From contig NZ_CP096115.1 of the NCBI RefSeq assembly GCF_024662215.1, forward strand, positions 2,046,001 through 2,110,000: 64,000 nt of DNA. Reading direction: 5' to 3'. The notes beneath the pieces are model-generated. The model had not been told where the DNA came from. It made no database searches and was given only the letters and a program-made list of their open reading frames with translations. Position 1 is the stretch's first letter. The number at the start of each line of letters is the position of its first letter. The translations under genes were made by a program, and so were the position numbers. The DNA is from Methanoplanus endosymbiosus. Lineage in GTDB: Archaea; Halobacteriota; Methanomicrobia; Methanomicrobiales; Methanomicrobiaceae. Positions 18,712 to 27,875 of the stretch are shown piece by piece.

Positions 18712-20613
18712 TTGGCTCATATCTCCCTGAAATTTGCAGTTAAGTTAATCAACTTTCAGAATTATCTTTTTAATGTCTATATGGATCTTTTGCTGCCGGA
18801 AGATATGGATGATAAGTTCTCAGATGATCATGAGATGAGCAGTATAAGCAGCAGGTTCATTGTGCTGATGATTATTCTTGCAGCCCTGCTCTCTTCCCTG
18901 TACAGTTATGTCCTCTTTCATACGATGATCGAACTTTTTACTGTTGTAATTACCGGACTCATCTTTGTAATTGTATGGAATCTTAAGGACAGAATTGACA
19001 ACAATTTTCTGGTAATTATAGGTGTTGCCTGCTTTTATATGGGAACTTTTGATTTTCTGCATACAATATCATACAGCGGTATTGATGCCTTTGGTACAGG
19101 ATCTTCCAATCTTGCCACTCAGTTCTGGATAATTTCAAGATATATTGAGGCGTTTACATTTCTATTTGCGATACTGCTTATTCAGAAGAAAACAAATCCA
19201 TATTGGCTTTTTTTATTGTATTTTTTTATTTCAGCCGGACTATTCCTTACAATATATCCCCTTGGCATATTTCCGGACTGCTACATCGAAGGAAAAGGCC
19301 TGACTCTCTTTAAGATAATCAGCGAGTATATCATATGTGGAGTTCTTTTTACGGCCCTGTATTTACTCTATAAAAGAAAAGATTACTTTGATCCGGATAT
19401 CCATCTGCTGATCTCTGTATCTATAATATTTACTGTACTTGCTGAGTTCTCGTTTACAACATATATGGATGTGTATGGCTTTTCAAATATGATTGGGCAT
19501 TTATTCAGGATAATTGCATTTGTATTTTTGTACAAGGCTTTTGTGGAGTCTGTGCTCAGGAAACCCTTTACTACAATTTACCATAGGTTAAAGGAGAGTG
19601 AGCAGCAGTTTAAGACAAAGTTCATCTCTCTTTTTGATAATATGGCCGATGGTGTTGCATTTTTTGAGGCATTATATGATGAGGAGGGCCGGGCATATGA
19701 TTTCCGTATGCTTGAGGTTAACAGGCAGTATGAGGCTGTAAGGGGCATATCAAAGGAAAATGTCCTGAATAAATGTTCCGGAGATCTAAACAGTGAGATT
19801 ATCATGGAGCACTTTGACGATATTATGGGTGTAATCCGGACCGGAAATCCGGTCAGGTTTGAGTCTTTCTCCTCTGATTCCGGCCGTTACTATTTCTGTT
19901 CTGTCTTTTCATATGATAAAGTGAATTTTGGGATAATTTATTCTGAGATTACTGAAAGAAAGGTCTCCGAAAATATGCTCAGGCAGTCTCTTGAAGAGAA
20001 GACAGCTCTCTTACAGGAGGTTCATCACAGGGTCAAGAATAATCTTCAGGTAATAATCAGTCTTCTTGACTTAAACAGGTATGATTGTGAGGATGAAAAG
20101 ATAAATGAGGTACTCAGTGAGACTCAGTCACGAATTATTGCCATGTCACTTGTCCATGAGGCAATCTATCTGTCAGATAAGGTTTCAACAATTGATGCGG
20201 ACTCCCATCTCAGAACCCTTGGTATGGAGGTGCTGGCCTATTATACCACAAACTGCGATATTATCCTTGATGTGAAGGCAGAGGGGTGCTGTTTTGACCT
20301 TAAAACTGCAATTCCGGTAAGCCTTGTGTTCAATGAGCTTATAACCAATTCTGTCAAGTATGCCTTTAAGGGGAGGCAGAAGGGAAGAATCACGTTCCGG
20401 GGTAAATGTGAGGACGGTTATGCTGATATGATGTACTGTGATGACGGTATCGGAATAACCGGGGATGTAGATCTCATCAATTCCGAGTCACTCGGCATTA
20501 CAATAATTACAAGTATTGTCCGGGCACAGCTGGACGGAACTATTGAGCTTGTTAAGAATGAGGGGGTCTGCTGGAAGATACGTTTCCCGCTTAAAGTCAG
20601 ATATGGTAGCTGA
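18712..20613 (+). CDS. MASE3 membrane sensor histidine kinase with PAS and HisKA_2 domains
   Basis: 633 residues from a TTG start; ATGs at 18781 and 18805 are alternatives, the latter preceded by GGAAG. The N-terminal membrane region (about 45-280) carries the MASE3 pattern FYMGTFDFLHTISYSG and several helices. A PAS domain (about 295-415; KFISLFDNMADGVAFFE) follows, then a HisKA_2 dimerisation domain with phospho-acceptor His in EVHHRVKNNLQVIISLL and a HATPase domain (LVFNELITNSVKYAF, DDGIGITGD). This kinase type signals to soluble response regulators in many methanogens; no regulator gene is adjacent. The ligand is unknown. Confidence 0.85.
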   Translation: MAHISLKFAVKLINFQNYLFNVYMDLLLPEDMDDKFSDDHEMSSISSRFIVLMIILAALLSSLYSYVLFHTMIELFTVVITGLIFVIVWNLKDRIDNNFLVIIGVACFYMGTFDFLHTISYSGIDAFGTGSSNLATQFWIISRYIEAFTFLFAILLIQKKTNPYWLFLLYFFISAGLFLTIYPLGIFPDCYIEGKGLTLFKIISEYIICGVLFTALYLLYKRKDYFDPDIHLLISVSIIFTVLAEFSFTTYMDVYGFSNMIGHLFRIIAFVFLYKAFVESVLRKPFTTIYHRLKESEQQFKTKFISLFDNMADGVAFFEALYDEEGRAYDFRMLEVNRQYEAVRGISKENVLNKCSGDLNSEIIMEHFDDIMGVIRTGNPVRFESFSSDSGRYYFCSVFSYDKVNFGIIYSEITERKVSENMLRQSLEEKTALLQEVHHRVKNNLQVIISLLDLNRYDCEDEKINEVLSETQSRIIAMSLVHEAIYLSDKVSTIDADSHLRTLGMEVLAYYTTNCDIILDVKAEGCCFDLKTAIPVSLVFNELITNSVKYAFKGRQKGRITFRGKCEDGYADMMYCDDGIGITGDVDLINSESLGITIITSIVRAQLDGTIELVKNEGVCWKIRFPLKVRYGS

Positions 20614-20695
20614 TTTACGCTGTGCTGACATATTCCCACGATTACAGCCGTTGGGTTTTCTGCCGGATTTCTCTGTAAAATTCCGTTAAAAAAAT

Positions 20696-21922
20696 TTATG
20701 TTCCGATATCCCAGGAGTTCATGTAATGCTCCTGTTCTTCGGTGAGCCTGTCTATCTCAACTCCGAGTGAGTTCAGTTTTATTGAGGCTACATTGACATC
20801 TATGTCATTTGGAACTTCATATACTCCGCCTGTAAGTCCGGGGCCTTCTCTTAAGATATAGTCTGAACAGAGTGCCTGGAGTGCGAAGGAGAGGTCCATT
20901 ACTTCAATCGGGTGGCCCATGCCTTTCATGGTTGCAAGGTTTACAAGGCGGCCTTCAGCAAGTATATTGATTCTCTTATTGTCAATAATGTAGGTCTCTA
21001 TGCTGTCCCTTGTTTCATATCCGTCCTTATTTGCCTCAAGCCACGGGATGTCTATCTCGACATTGAAGTGTCCTGCATTGGAGAGAATAACACCGTCTTT
21101 CATATTTTTAAAGTCTTTTTCAGAGATGACAGATGTATTTCCGGTTGTCGTTACAAAGATGTCACCGATCTTTGCGGCTTCTTCCATTGACATTACATGG
21201 TACCCGTCCATATGTGCCTCAAGTGCCCTTCTTGGGTCGATCTCGGTTACGACAACCTTTGCGCCAAGTCCGTGTGCCATCTTTGCAAGGCCCCTTCCGC
21301 AGTACCCGTATCCGGCAACGACAAACCATTTCCCGCCTATTAGGTTGTTTGTGGTTATCATTACTGCTGAGAGTACACTCTCTCCTGTGCCGTGGACATT
21401 GTCAAAACATCTTTTCATGGGTGTGTCATTGACTGCTATTACCGGAAATCTGAGTGCTCCGTCTGCTGCCATTGCACGAAGGCGGTGGATTCCTGTTGTT
21501 GTCTCCTCACATCCTCCAACAATATTGTCCAGCAGTTCTCTTCTTTCTGTGTGAAGCCTGTGGATTAAGTCCATACCGTCATCAATTGTGACTGTTGGGT
21601 TCTGATCCAGCACTTTGTCGATTGCTGCGTAGTAATCCTCGTTGCTGCATGCACGCTGAGCATAGCAGTGAACACCTTTTACCTTGTCAAGTGCCTCTGC
21701 GACATCGTCCTGTGTGGAGAGAGGGTTGCATCCTGTGATGTACACCTCTGCACCGCCTGCGGCGAGGGTTTCGACAAGAACTGCTGTTTTTGCTTCAACA
21801 TGGAGCGCCATTCCGATCTTCTGGCCGGCAAGTGGTTTTTCCGCCTCAAATTTCTTCCTTATCTCGCCGAGCACAGGCATGTACTGCCTGGCCCATCCCA
21901 TTTTAAGTTCTCCTGATTTCAA
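20696..21922 (-). CDS. ahcY: S-adenosylhomocysteine hydrolase family enzyme (possibly S-inosylhomocysteine hydrolase)
   Basis: 408 residues, a typical archaeal length. It has the GxGxxG NAD-binding loop GYGYCGRG (204-211) followed by VTEIDP, the N-terminal substrate region MALHVEAKTAVLVETL, and NDTPMKRCFDNVHGTGES around the catalytic Lys and Asp. The enzyme frees homocysteine from the product of SAM-dependent methylation. In Methanocaldococcus the homologue MJ1388 was shown to act on S-inosylhomocysteine after deamination, so the true substrate may be the inosine form; the sequence alone does not settle this. A 101-base divergent promoter region separates it from the small gene at 22024. Confidence 0.9.
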   Translation of the reverse strand: MKSGELKMGWARQYMPVLGEIRKKFEAEKPLAGQKIGMALHVEAKTAVLVETLAAGGAEVYITGCNPLSTQDDVAEALDKVKGVHCYAQRACSNEDYYAAIDKVLDQNPTVTIDDGMDLIHRLHTERRELLDNIVGGCEETTTGIHRLRAMAADGALRFPVIAVNDTPMKRCFDNVHGTGESVLSAVMITTNNLIGGKWFVVAGYGYCGRGLAKMAHGLGAKVVVTEIDPRRALEAHMDGYHVMSMEEAAKIGDIFVTTTGNTSVISEKDFKNMKDGVILSNAGHFNVEIDIPWLEANKDGYETRDSIETYIIDNKRINILAEGRLVNLATMKGMGHPIEVMDLSFALQALCSDYILREGPGLTGGVYEVPNDIDVNVASIKLNSLGVEIDRLTEEQEHYMNSWDIGT

Positions 21923-22023
21923 TATATCACCGAATTATCTATGATAACTATTAGTTTTTTGACTGATAAGTAATAGTTATTTATCCCTGTGTGTAAATTA
22001 ATTTAAGAATTTCAGGTTTTTTT

Positions 22024-22278
22024 ATGGGTGATCTCCGTCTTGTTGATGTAAGGCTTAAGAAGGAATTATTGAAATACGGCGAGACTGTGCCGGTTAATTC
22101 CTATGTGGATTTGGATGAGGGGATAATCTGGAAAAAACTCCCGTCCGGAAAGATGCGCAATATTACCCGTGATCCAAGAAATGTTCTGCTTGCCCTTGAG
22201 AATTATGGTGCTGGTGTTGAGGAGACGAGGGGACGCTGCCGGGAAGGAAGAATCCGGTGGGATGAATTTAAAAAATAA
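22024..22278 (+). CDS. Small conserved-looking protein, unknown function
   Basis: 84 residues, starts MGDLRLVDVRLKKELLKYGE and ends RCREGRIRWDEFKK. It is basic, soluble, without signal peptide. The centre SYVDLDEGIIWKKLPSGKMRNITRDPRNVL looks like a folded alpha/beta domain. No family recognised. Divergent from ahcY, with an AT-rich promoter region between. Normal codon usage for this genome supports it as a real gene. Confidence 0.6.
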   Translation: MGDLRLVDVRLKKELLKYGETVPVNSYVDLDEGIIWKKLPSGKMRNITRDPRNVLLALENYGAGVEETRGRCREGRIRWDEFKK

Positions 22279-22353
22279 TGGCTTATTTTAGCTTTTAGGG
22301 CAGTATGCTGCTGTCACAGGGCGGTGGCAGTTTACGGTCATGGCAGCAGAAAG

Positions 22354-22373
22354 CCCACGACTTCAGTCGTTGG
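22354..22373. repeat. Hairpin resembling an IS200/IS605 end
   Basis: CCCACGACT-TC-AGTCGTTGG, with one mismatched pair, is preceded by GCAGCAGAAAG and followed by ATGAATG. This is very close to the subterminal hairpin that marks IS200/IS605-type element ends in many archaea and bacteria. No tnpA or tnpB gene is nearby, so it would be a solo end or remnant, or a fortuitous regulatory hairpin before hisF. Confidence 0.5.
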
Positions 22374-22428
22374 ATGAATGCGTTAACAAAGTGTAAATAC
22401 ATTTGGAAGTTCAATATATTCTTCAGCT

Positions 22429-23241
22429 ATGGCATTAACCAAACGTATTATCCCCTGTCTTGATCTTAAATCCGGGCGTGTTGTAAAGGGCACGAATTTT
22501 TTAGGTCTTCGTGATGCCGGAGATCCTGTTGAGCTTGCGTGCCGCTATAATGACCAGGGTGCTGATGAGGTTGTCTTTCTTGATATTACTGCATCCAGAG
22601 AGGGGAGAAGTGCCCTTATTCATGTCATTGAGAGGGCGGCTGATGAGCTTTTCCTTCCGCTTACTGTGGGCGGCGGCATAAGCACAACTGGCGATATGAC
22701 GGCCCTTCTGCGTGCGGGTGCTGATAAGGTGTCTGTCAATACAAGTGCCGTTAAGAATCCGGGACTTATCAATGAGGGTGCGGAGATATTTGGTAATCAG
22801 TGCATTGTCGCGGCTATTGATGCCCGCCGGAATGATGAGATGAAGGACGGTGTAACTGAGATTGTCATGCCTGACGGCAGTGTCTGCTGGTATGAGGTTG
22901 TTATATACGGTGGCAGTAAGCCTACGGGCATTGATGCCATTTTATGGGCAAAGGAGACTGAGGAGCGTGGTGCAGGTGAGATTTTGCTGACCTCAATGGA
23001 GACTGACGGCGTGAAGCAGGGTTTTGATATTCCTGTTACTGCAAAGATTGCATCTGAAGTTGGAATCCCGGTGATAGCATCCGGCGGTGTGGGCACTTTT
23101 GAACATTTCTATGACGGTTTTGTACAGGGGCATGCCGATGCCTGCCTTGCCGCATCTGTCTTTCACTTCGGTGAGATGACTGTCAGGGATGTTAAGGATT
23201 ATCTGAGAAAAAGGGATGTTCCTGTCCGGATGGACTGGTAA
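22429..23241 (+). CDS. hisF: Imidazole glycerol phosphate synthase, cyclase subunit HisF
   Basis: 270 residues, a (beta/alpha)8 barrel. It cyclises PRFAR with ammonia from HisH to give imidazole glycerol phosphate and AICAR in histidine synthesis. Both catalytic Asp residues are present: D12 (PCLDLKSG) and D131 (AAIDARR). Phosphate-binding loops VGGGIST and [11 protein letters not shown] are intact. No other his genes lie beside it. It follows a 150-base gap with the IS605-like hairpin. Confidence 0.95.
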   Translation: MALTKRIIPCLDLKSGRVVKGTNFLGLRDAGDPVELACRYNDQGADEVVFLDITASREGRSALIHVIERAADELFLPLTVGGGISTTGDMTALLRAGADKVSVNTSAVKNPGLINEGAEIFGNQCIVAAIDARRNDEMKDGVTEIVMPDGSVCWYEVVIYGGSKPTGIDAILWAKETEERGAGEILLTSMETDGVKQGFDIPVTAKIASEVGIPVIASGGVGTFEHFYDGFVQGHADACLAASVFHFGEMTVRDVKDYLRKRDVPVRMDW

Positions 23242-23739
23242 ACATACCTGTTTTTTCGGCAATAATATCTGCTCTGTTATAAACCCAGGCTGTGCAGATG
23301 AATTTCAAAAATAAAATATTATTTTGGGAATCTGAGATTGACTGTATTATCTGAGATTATAACCGTCTTGGCTATGGCAAGATCCTGAATGGCAAGTCCG
23401 GTGGAGTCAAATATTGTGATCTCAGTGCTGCTTTTTCTGGCTTTCTTTTTGAGAACATACTCGCCGATTGTGCCGGCAATCTCCTCTTTCGTATAATATC
23501 CGGAGCTTATGGGTATGTTTATCTCTCCGGAATGAAGGGCCTGTGCATAGTCGTCCACAATTACGGTTGCCCTTTTCAGGAGTGATTCTTCCAGTTCCTG
23601 CTTGCCGGGTGCATCAGCCCCTATTGCGTTTATGTGGGTGCCTTCGCTTATCCATTCGTCCTTTACTACCGGATTTTTTGACGGTGTTGTGGTTACAAGG
23701 AGGTCACAGTTACATACCCTCTCAGGACTCTCTGATCTG

Positions 23740-23747
23740 CATTCATA
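23740..23747. repeat. Target-site duplication, left copy
   Basis: CATTCATA, identical to the copy at 25649-25656 on the far side of the element. An 8-bp duplication is the rule for IS66-family insertions. Its perfection suggests a recent event. Confidence 0.93.
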
Positions 23748-25648
23748 GTATCATATCCATAATGTGAGGTAATGTGATAATGGATAATAATTTGTACTTA
23801 TAAATTCAAAATATAGAATACATTATGTCAAATGGTATCTTCAAAGAATTAGAATCCGTAATAACTCCTGATCGGATAGATAATTCTCCGGATAAAGACA
23901 TAATATATTTGCTCATCTCAGCCTTTGAGGAACTATCTGCAAAATACGATAAATTATATGAAGAGCATCTTCAACTCAGAGATGATTACAATCATCTAAT
24001 TGGTGAACAGGGTAGGCCGGAAGCCGCAAAAAAAGGAAAAAGAAAAGGGGGTTCTGGCAATAAAAATCATTCTACTGAGGAGGAACGCTCAAAAAAAGAG
24101 AAATCAGATCAAAATAATCCAAATAAAGGCAGAGGAAAACGTAATCATAAAATCGAAATCCATGAAGAAAAGATCTGGTACTCTGACAAAAATAAACTTC
24201 CGAAAGATGCAGTTTTTAAAGGCTTTTCTGAATTAATCATACAGGACATTGAAATTCGTCCGAGAAATACAAAGTTTTTACTTGAAAAATATTATTCCCC
24301 TTCAGAAGGAAGATATCTCTTAACTGATCGACCTCAAGGATATGGTGGAGAATTTGGTCCTGGAATAAAGGCACTTATTATTGAATGCAAAGCAATTTGT
24401 GGAATGAGTGAAAATGGAATTAGAGCCTTTTTAAATAACCATGGTATCTTTATAGCCCAATCTACAATCTCAAGGAAATTAACTGAAAAGAATGAGGTTT
24501 TAGATAAAGAATCGGAAGATATACTAAAAGAAGGAATAAAGTCCTCCGATTACCTCCAGACAGATACAACTGGAGCTAATGTAAATGGCACTCAATATAA
24601 TACACATATCTTTTCAAACCATAATTTCACAGCATTTAGAACTTCTCCAAAAAAGGATAGAATTAGCATAGTTAAGCACATTATGGAAGTTTTAGAACCC
24701 AAGTACCTATTCAATGAGTTTGCCTTTGAACATTTATCCAATCTTAGAACCGCAAAAAAATGGATCAAAAAACTTAGAGAAAATATTTACAACTCTTGCT
24801 TTAGTGAATTTGAATTAGAAAATAGTTTGGTTGAGTTATTTGGTCAAGAAGGATTTAAAACGCTTAAAAAGCGAGTTACTGAGGCTGGATTGATTGCTTA
24901 TTACAGATCACAGAAAGATTACCCAGTTCCAAAAATTCTTCTTACAGATGATGCACCCCAATACGACAATATCACTGAAGAACACCAGTTATGTTGGGTT
25001 CATGAAGCCAGACACTATAAAAAATTAAAACCTAAAACTGCTGTAATGAGAAAAGTCCATGAAGATTTCATGGATCGGTTTTGGGCATTTTACAGAGAGA
25101 TGAGAGCATATAAAGACAATCCATCTCCAGAGTGGGCATTAAAAATTAGAAAGGACTTTGATGAGTTATTTAACAGCGAGACTGAATATAAAGAGTTGAA
25201 CCTAAGAATTGAGAAGACACACCGGAATAAAGACTTCTTACTCACATTCTTAGATCACCCTCACGTCCCTCTTCATAATAATGATGCTGAGCTTGGAGCA
25301 CGAGCACAGGTCAGACATCGTGATATAAGCTTATTTACAAGAAATGAGAAAGGAACAAATGTTGTAGACAGAAATTTAACAATTGTTAAAACTGCTAAGA
25401 AGTTGGACATAAATCCCTTTGATCATATAGCCGGTTTGATCATAAATGGTCATAGACAAAAATCACTTGCTGAGATAATAGCATGCAAAAACCAGAAAGC
25501 AACCTTGGATGATCTTAAAATAGAGGGTAAAAATTCAGTTGCTACAAAAGAGGACCTTTCAAATGTACCGGTAGGTCAACACAGATACATTTCATCCAAC
25601 TTATAAAAATTCATTTTTAACCTATTTCTCCGATTTTGGATATGATAC
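23748..25648 (+). mobile_element. IS66-family insertion sequence, single-ORF (ISBst12-like) type
   Basis: 1901-bp element with imperfect terminal inverted repeats of about 21 bp: the left end begins GTATCATATCCATAAT and the right end, read inward, begins GTATCATATCCAAAAT. It is flanked by the 8-bp duplication CATTCATA and carries one transposase gene with no tnpA or tnpB accessory genes, as in the ISBst12 subgroup. It is clearly more AT-rich than its surroundings, a sign of foreign origin. Inserted in the alanine dehydrogenase-type gene, opposite to its direction. Confidence 0.93.
23825..25606 (+). CDS. IS66-family transposase (TnpC type)
   Basis: 593 residues. A coiled-coil N-terminus (LISAFEELSAKYDKLYEEHLQ), a Lys-rich linker (KKGKRKGGSGNKNH) and a Zn-binding-like region precede the DDE catalytic core. 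Candidate catalytic residues: D247 in QTDTTGANVNG, D375 in LLTDDAPQYDN and E489 in HNNDAELGARAQVRHRD. The motif HQLCWVHEARHYKKL is characteristic of the family. The frame is intact, so the element may be active. AT-rich codon use differs from host genes. Confidence 0.92.
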   Translation: MSNGIFKELESVITPDRIDNSPDKDIIYLLISAFEELSAKYDKLYEEHLQLRDDYNHLIGEQGRPEAAKKGKRKGGSGNKNHSTEEERSKKEKSDQNNPNKGRGKRNHKIEIHEEKIWYSDKNKLPKDAVFKGFSELIIQDIEIRPRNTKFLLEKYYSPSEGRYLLTDRPQGYGGEFGPGIKALIIECKAICGMSENGIRAFLNNHGIFIAQSTISRKLTEKNEVLDKESEDILKEGIKSSDYLQTDTTGANVNGTQYNTHIFSNHNFTAFRTSPKKDRISIVKHIMEVLEPKYLFNEFAFEHLSNLRTAKKWIKKLRENIYNSCFSEFELENSLVELFGQEGFKTLKKRVTEAGLIAYYRSQKDYPVPKILLTDDAPQYDNITEEHQLCWVHEARHYKKLKPKTAVMRKVHEDFMDRFWAFYREMRAYKDNPSPEWALKIRKDFDELFNSETEYKELNLRIEKTHRNKDFLLTFLDHPHVPLHNNDAELGARAQVRHRDISLFTRNEKGTNVVDRNLTIVKTAKKLDINPFDHIAGLIINGHRQKSLAEIIACKNQKATLDDLKIEGKNSVATKEDLSNVPVGQHRYISSNL

Positions 25649-25656
25649 CATTCATA
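25649..25656. repeat. Target-site duplication, right copy
   Basis: CATTCATA, the match of the left copy at 23740-23747, directly beside the right terminal repeat of the IS66-type element. Confidence 0.93.
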
Positions 25657-26271
25657 TTCACTGTAGAACTCACATAGCTTTTCAGCGTTTTTTTTGTCCC
25701 TGCTCCATATCCTGATCTCTTCAATATCAAGCTCTGCGGCAGTTGCGGCAATCTGTGCCTTTGCCTGATTTCCGCTTCCGATAACTCCCATAACCACACT
25801 TTTCTTTGGGGAGAGATACTTTGCGGCAACTGCACCGGCGGCGGCAGTGCGGAGGTCGGTCAGTTCTGTTGCATTCAGTATGGCAGACGGAAATCCTGTT
25901 TCCGGATCGATTATTATCAGGAGTGCCATCACAGCCGGAAGTCCGTGCTCTCTGTTGCCGGGGTGGACATTAACCACCTTTACCCCGGCGATGTTTAAGG
26001 AGGGTATATATGCCGGCATTGTCCTGAAGTCGCCTCTGTCAAAGAATATATAGGATTTTGGCGGCATCTGGACGTTGCCTCTCCCATGCTCGGCAAATGC
26101 CTCTTCTATTGCATTGTTGATCACCTTCAGGTCGGGACTTTGTGCAGGATCGGGGTAATATCTCATATAAATGGGATAATTTTATGAAGTGAAAAAGGTT
26201 TTTTATTGGCTTTAGGTGGGTGAGGCTGACTTTCCTGGCATCTCCCGTTTATTCAGGCGCGATTTATCCTT

Positions 26272-26511
26272 TTACAAATTTTTCCATGCTTCATCTTCTT
26301 CTTTGGAAAGCCACTCTTTTGCCAGCACTTTTTCGCCTGCATATGCACATAAAGCATCATCTGTCTCCTCAGGTGGTCTTATTTCAATTCTGTCATCATA
26401 TGCCGGAAATGCAACTTTAGTTCCTGTCCCAAACATATCTCTGATACTTTTTGGTATAACAATCTGGCCTTTTTCAGTTATTGTTCCGGTTTTCATATCA
26501 ATAAGTGGCAT
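26272..26511 (-). CDS. AbrB/SpoVT-type antitoxin-like DNA-binding protein, orphan
   Basis: 79 residues. The swapped-hairpin beta-barrel domain is at 5-50 (GTITEKGQIVIPKSIRDMFG, TKVAFPAYDDRIEIRPP). The C-terminal helix AKEWLSKEEDEAWKNL is typical of VapB-like antitoxins that wrap a PIN toxin. The 105 bases downstream, before the broken dehydrogenase gene, contain no toxin frame, and none lies upstream either. It may be a solitary regulator or the remnant of a VapBC pair. Confidence 0.8.
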   Translation of the reverse strand: MPLIDMKTGTITEKGQIVIPKSIRDMFGTGTKVAFPAYDDRIEIRPPEETDDALCAYAGEKVLAKEWLSKEEDEAWKNL

Positions 26512-27288
26512 GGGTCTTATATTTCTTATTTGTAAAATGTAATCTTTAAGTGGTTATCTCATGGCATGAACCCGGAGATTTCCGGATTTGATTCGGAGTT
26601 TCCTATCATAATCTCTGGATAATTGAAAATTTAACTGCTCATGAATTTCTGTTTGCGATGTAATAGTTTCAGGTAAAGTAAGGCTTATACAGGCCGGCCT
26701 TTCATATTATAGGTAGTGAGGATTTCCTCCTGCCTGAACATTCCCGGTGTCTGTATCCTGGCATGACTGCATGATCTTTTTCTTCAGCTATGGCATATGG
26801 CAACATGACACCTATGAAACACGGTATGTGTGCAACTTCCCAAATCCATAATGTGGGGTTTATTGCTGAAATGAGTTGGAATCTGTATCTGAAAAAAGTC
26901 ACAGATTACCATTTTGCACTCATCTCAGGAATGCAGCAGGGTATAATGTGCAGTGTGGGTGATGATTTTCATGCTGTGCTCCGGAAAAGAGTGCAAACAT
27001 AAATATTAACTGTTTTTTCTTGCTTCTTTAGAGATATAAGGGATTAATTACAGAGATCCGGTTTGCACTCTAAGAGTGTATGAGAGTGCAATACTGCAAA
27101 TTGACCTGAAAAAATTGCTGAAGAGAGCAGATCTTAGTTTTTTTCAGTGAGGGATATCTAATGGGGCTTTCTCTTTTGCTTCTATAGTCCGGCAGGTCAG
27201 GATACGGAGAAAATTTCTGTAAATGTTATGATTCTTAGGTGATCAGTATTATCTGTATTAAAAATAATGTAACTCAACAGGTGTTATT
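26512..27288. other. 777-base gap without a convincing gene
   Basis: Two overlapping short frames exist on opposite strands (26790-27002 plus and 26702-26902 minus), neither with a recognisable family or good ribosome site. A 9-bp inverted repeat TTGCACTCT / AGAGTGCAA (27063-27071 and 27083-27091) with a related half-site AGAGTGCAA at 26990-26998 could be regulatory. The rest looks like AT-rich spacer, perhaps gene debris near the insertion. Confidence 0.3.
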
Positions 27289-27792
27289 ATGAATTCAGGT
27301 TTTAAAACGTTGATTCTTATTCTGGTTTTATTTCTGGTTGCGGTTCTTGCTGCCGGATGTTCAGAGACTGCATCGCAGCCGGTTCCGGCAACCCCCGTTC
27401 CCACTGCGGTTTCAACCCCACAGGCGACAGTGGAGGTTCCGACAGTGCAGGAGCCGGAATGGACAGTCTGGCGTGAGGGGTCAAATACATTGAATCCGCT
27501 TGGTGGTTATTTCACATATACTCCGAGTGCATTCGGACAGAGGTTTGACAAATTAAAGGTTGAGGTAAAAGCGAACCATCCAATAACTGTCCTCTTCTTA
27601 AATGATGCAAATCTGGCTGCATTTAATTATAAGATGGACACGAATACCGGAGAGTACGAGGCGATTGCAAGGTATGACGATGTAAATTACAAGGTGATTG
27701 AGCAGTTTTCAGATGAACCTCTCAATGTAGTACTCTGGAACCAGGGTAACCAGCTTGTTACTGCGGATGTCAACATCTGGTATGCAGTCTGA
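27289..27792 (+). CDS. Small lipoprotein, unknown function
   Basis: 167 residues. Signal peptide with clear lipobox LAAGC (Cys24), then a Pro/Thr/Val-rich linker (QPVPATPVPTAVSTPQA) and a compact beta domain (about 56-167; WREGSNTLNPLGGYFTYTPSAFGQRF, NHPITVLFLNDANLAAFNYKM). A GGTGTTATT leader precedes the ATG. Exported and membrane-anchored; no family recognised. Confidence 0.75.
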   Translation: MNSGFKTLILILVLFLVAVLAAGCSETASQPVPATPVPTAVSTPQATVEVPTVQEPEWTVWREGSNTLNPLGGYFTYTPSAFGQRFDKLKVEVKANHPITVLFLNDANLAAFNYKMDTNTGEYEAIARYDDVNYKVIEQFSDEPLNVVLWNQGNQLVTADVNIWYAV

Positions 27793-27875
27793 GTCTGTCC
27801 ATAGTAAACGGATATTTTGGATCTGTTATCCATAACATTTATCCGGAATTTATTATGTAATGTTATGCCATGCTG

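Larger units (their letters stand above)
23319..26166 (-). pseudogene. Alanine dehydrogenase / ornithine cyclodeaminase family gene, interrupted by IS66-type element
   Basis: The N-terminal part (26166 down to 25649) encodes MRYYPDPAQSP, the active-site region MPPKSYIFFDRGDFRTMPAY and a Rossmann loop VIGSGNQAK. The C-terminal part (23739 down to 23319) encodes VCNCDLLVTTTPSKNPVVK, IGADAPGKQEL and the end DNTVNLRFPK. Removing the insertion plus one copy of the 8-bp target duplication leaves 939 bases, an uninterrupted 312-residue frame, the normal length of this NAD(H)-dependent family. The archaeal enzyme usually interconverts alanine and pyruvate. As it stands the gene yields a truncated protein that reads into the element (stop at 25576). 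Confidence 0.9.

Noticed and set aside
26702-27002. Two short opposing frames as possible small genes
   Set aside because: No family match, no ribosome site of note and mutual overlap; left as an unassigned gap.
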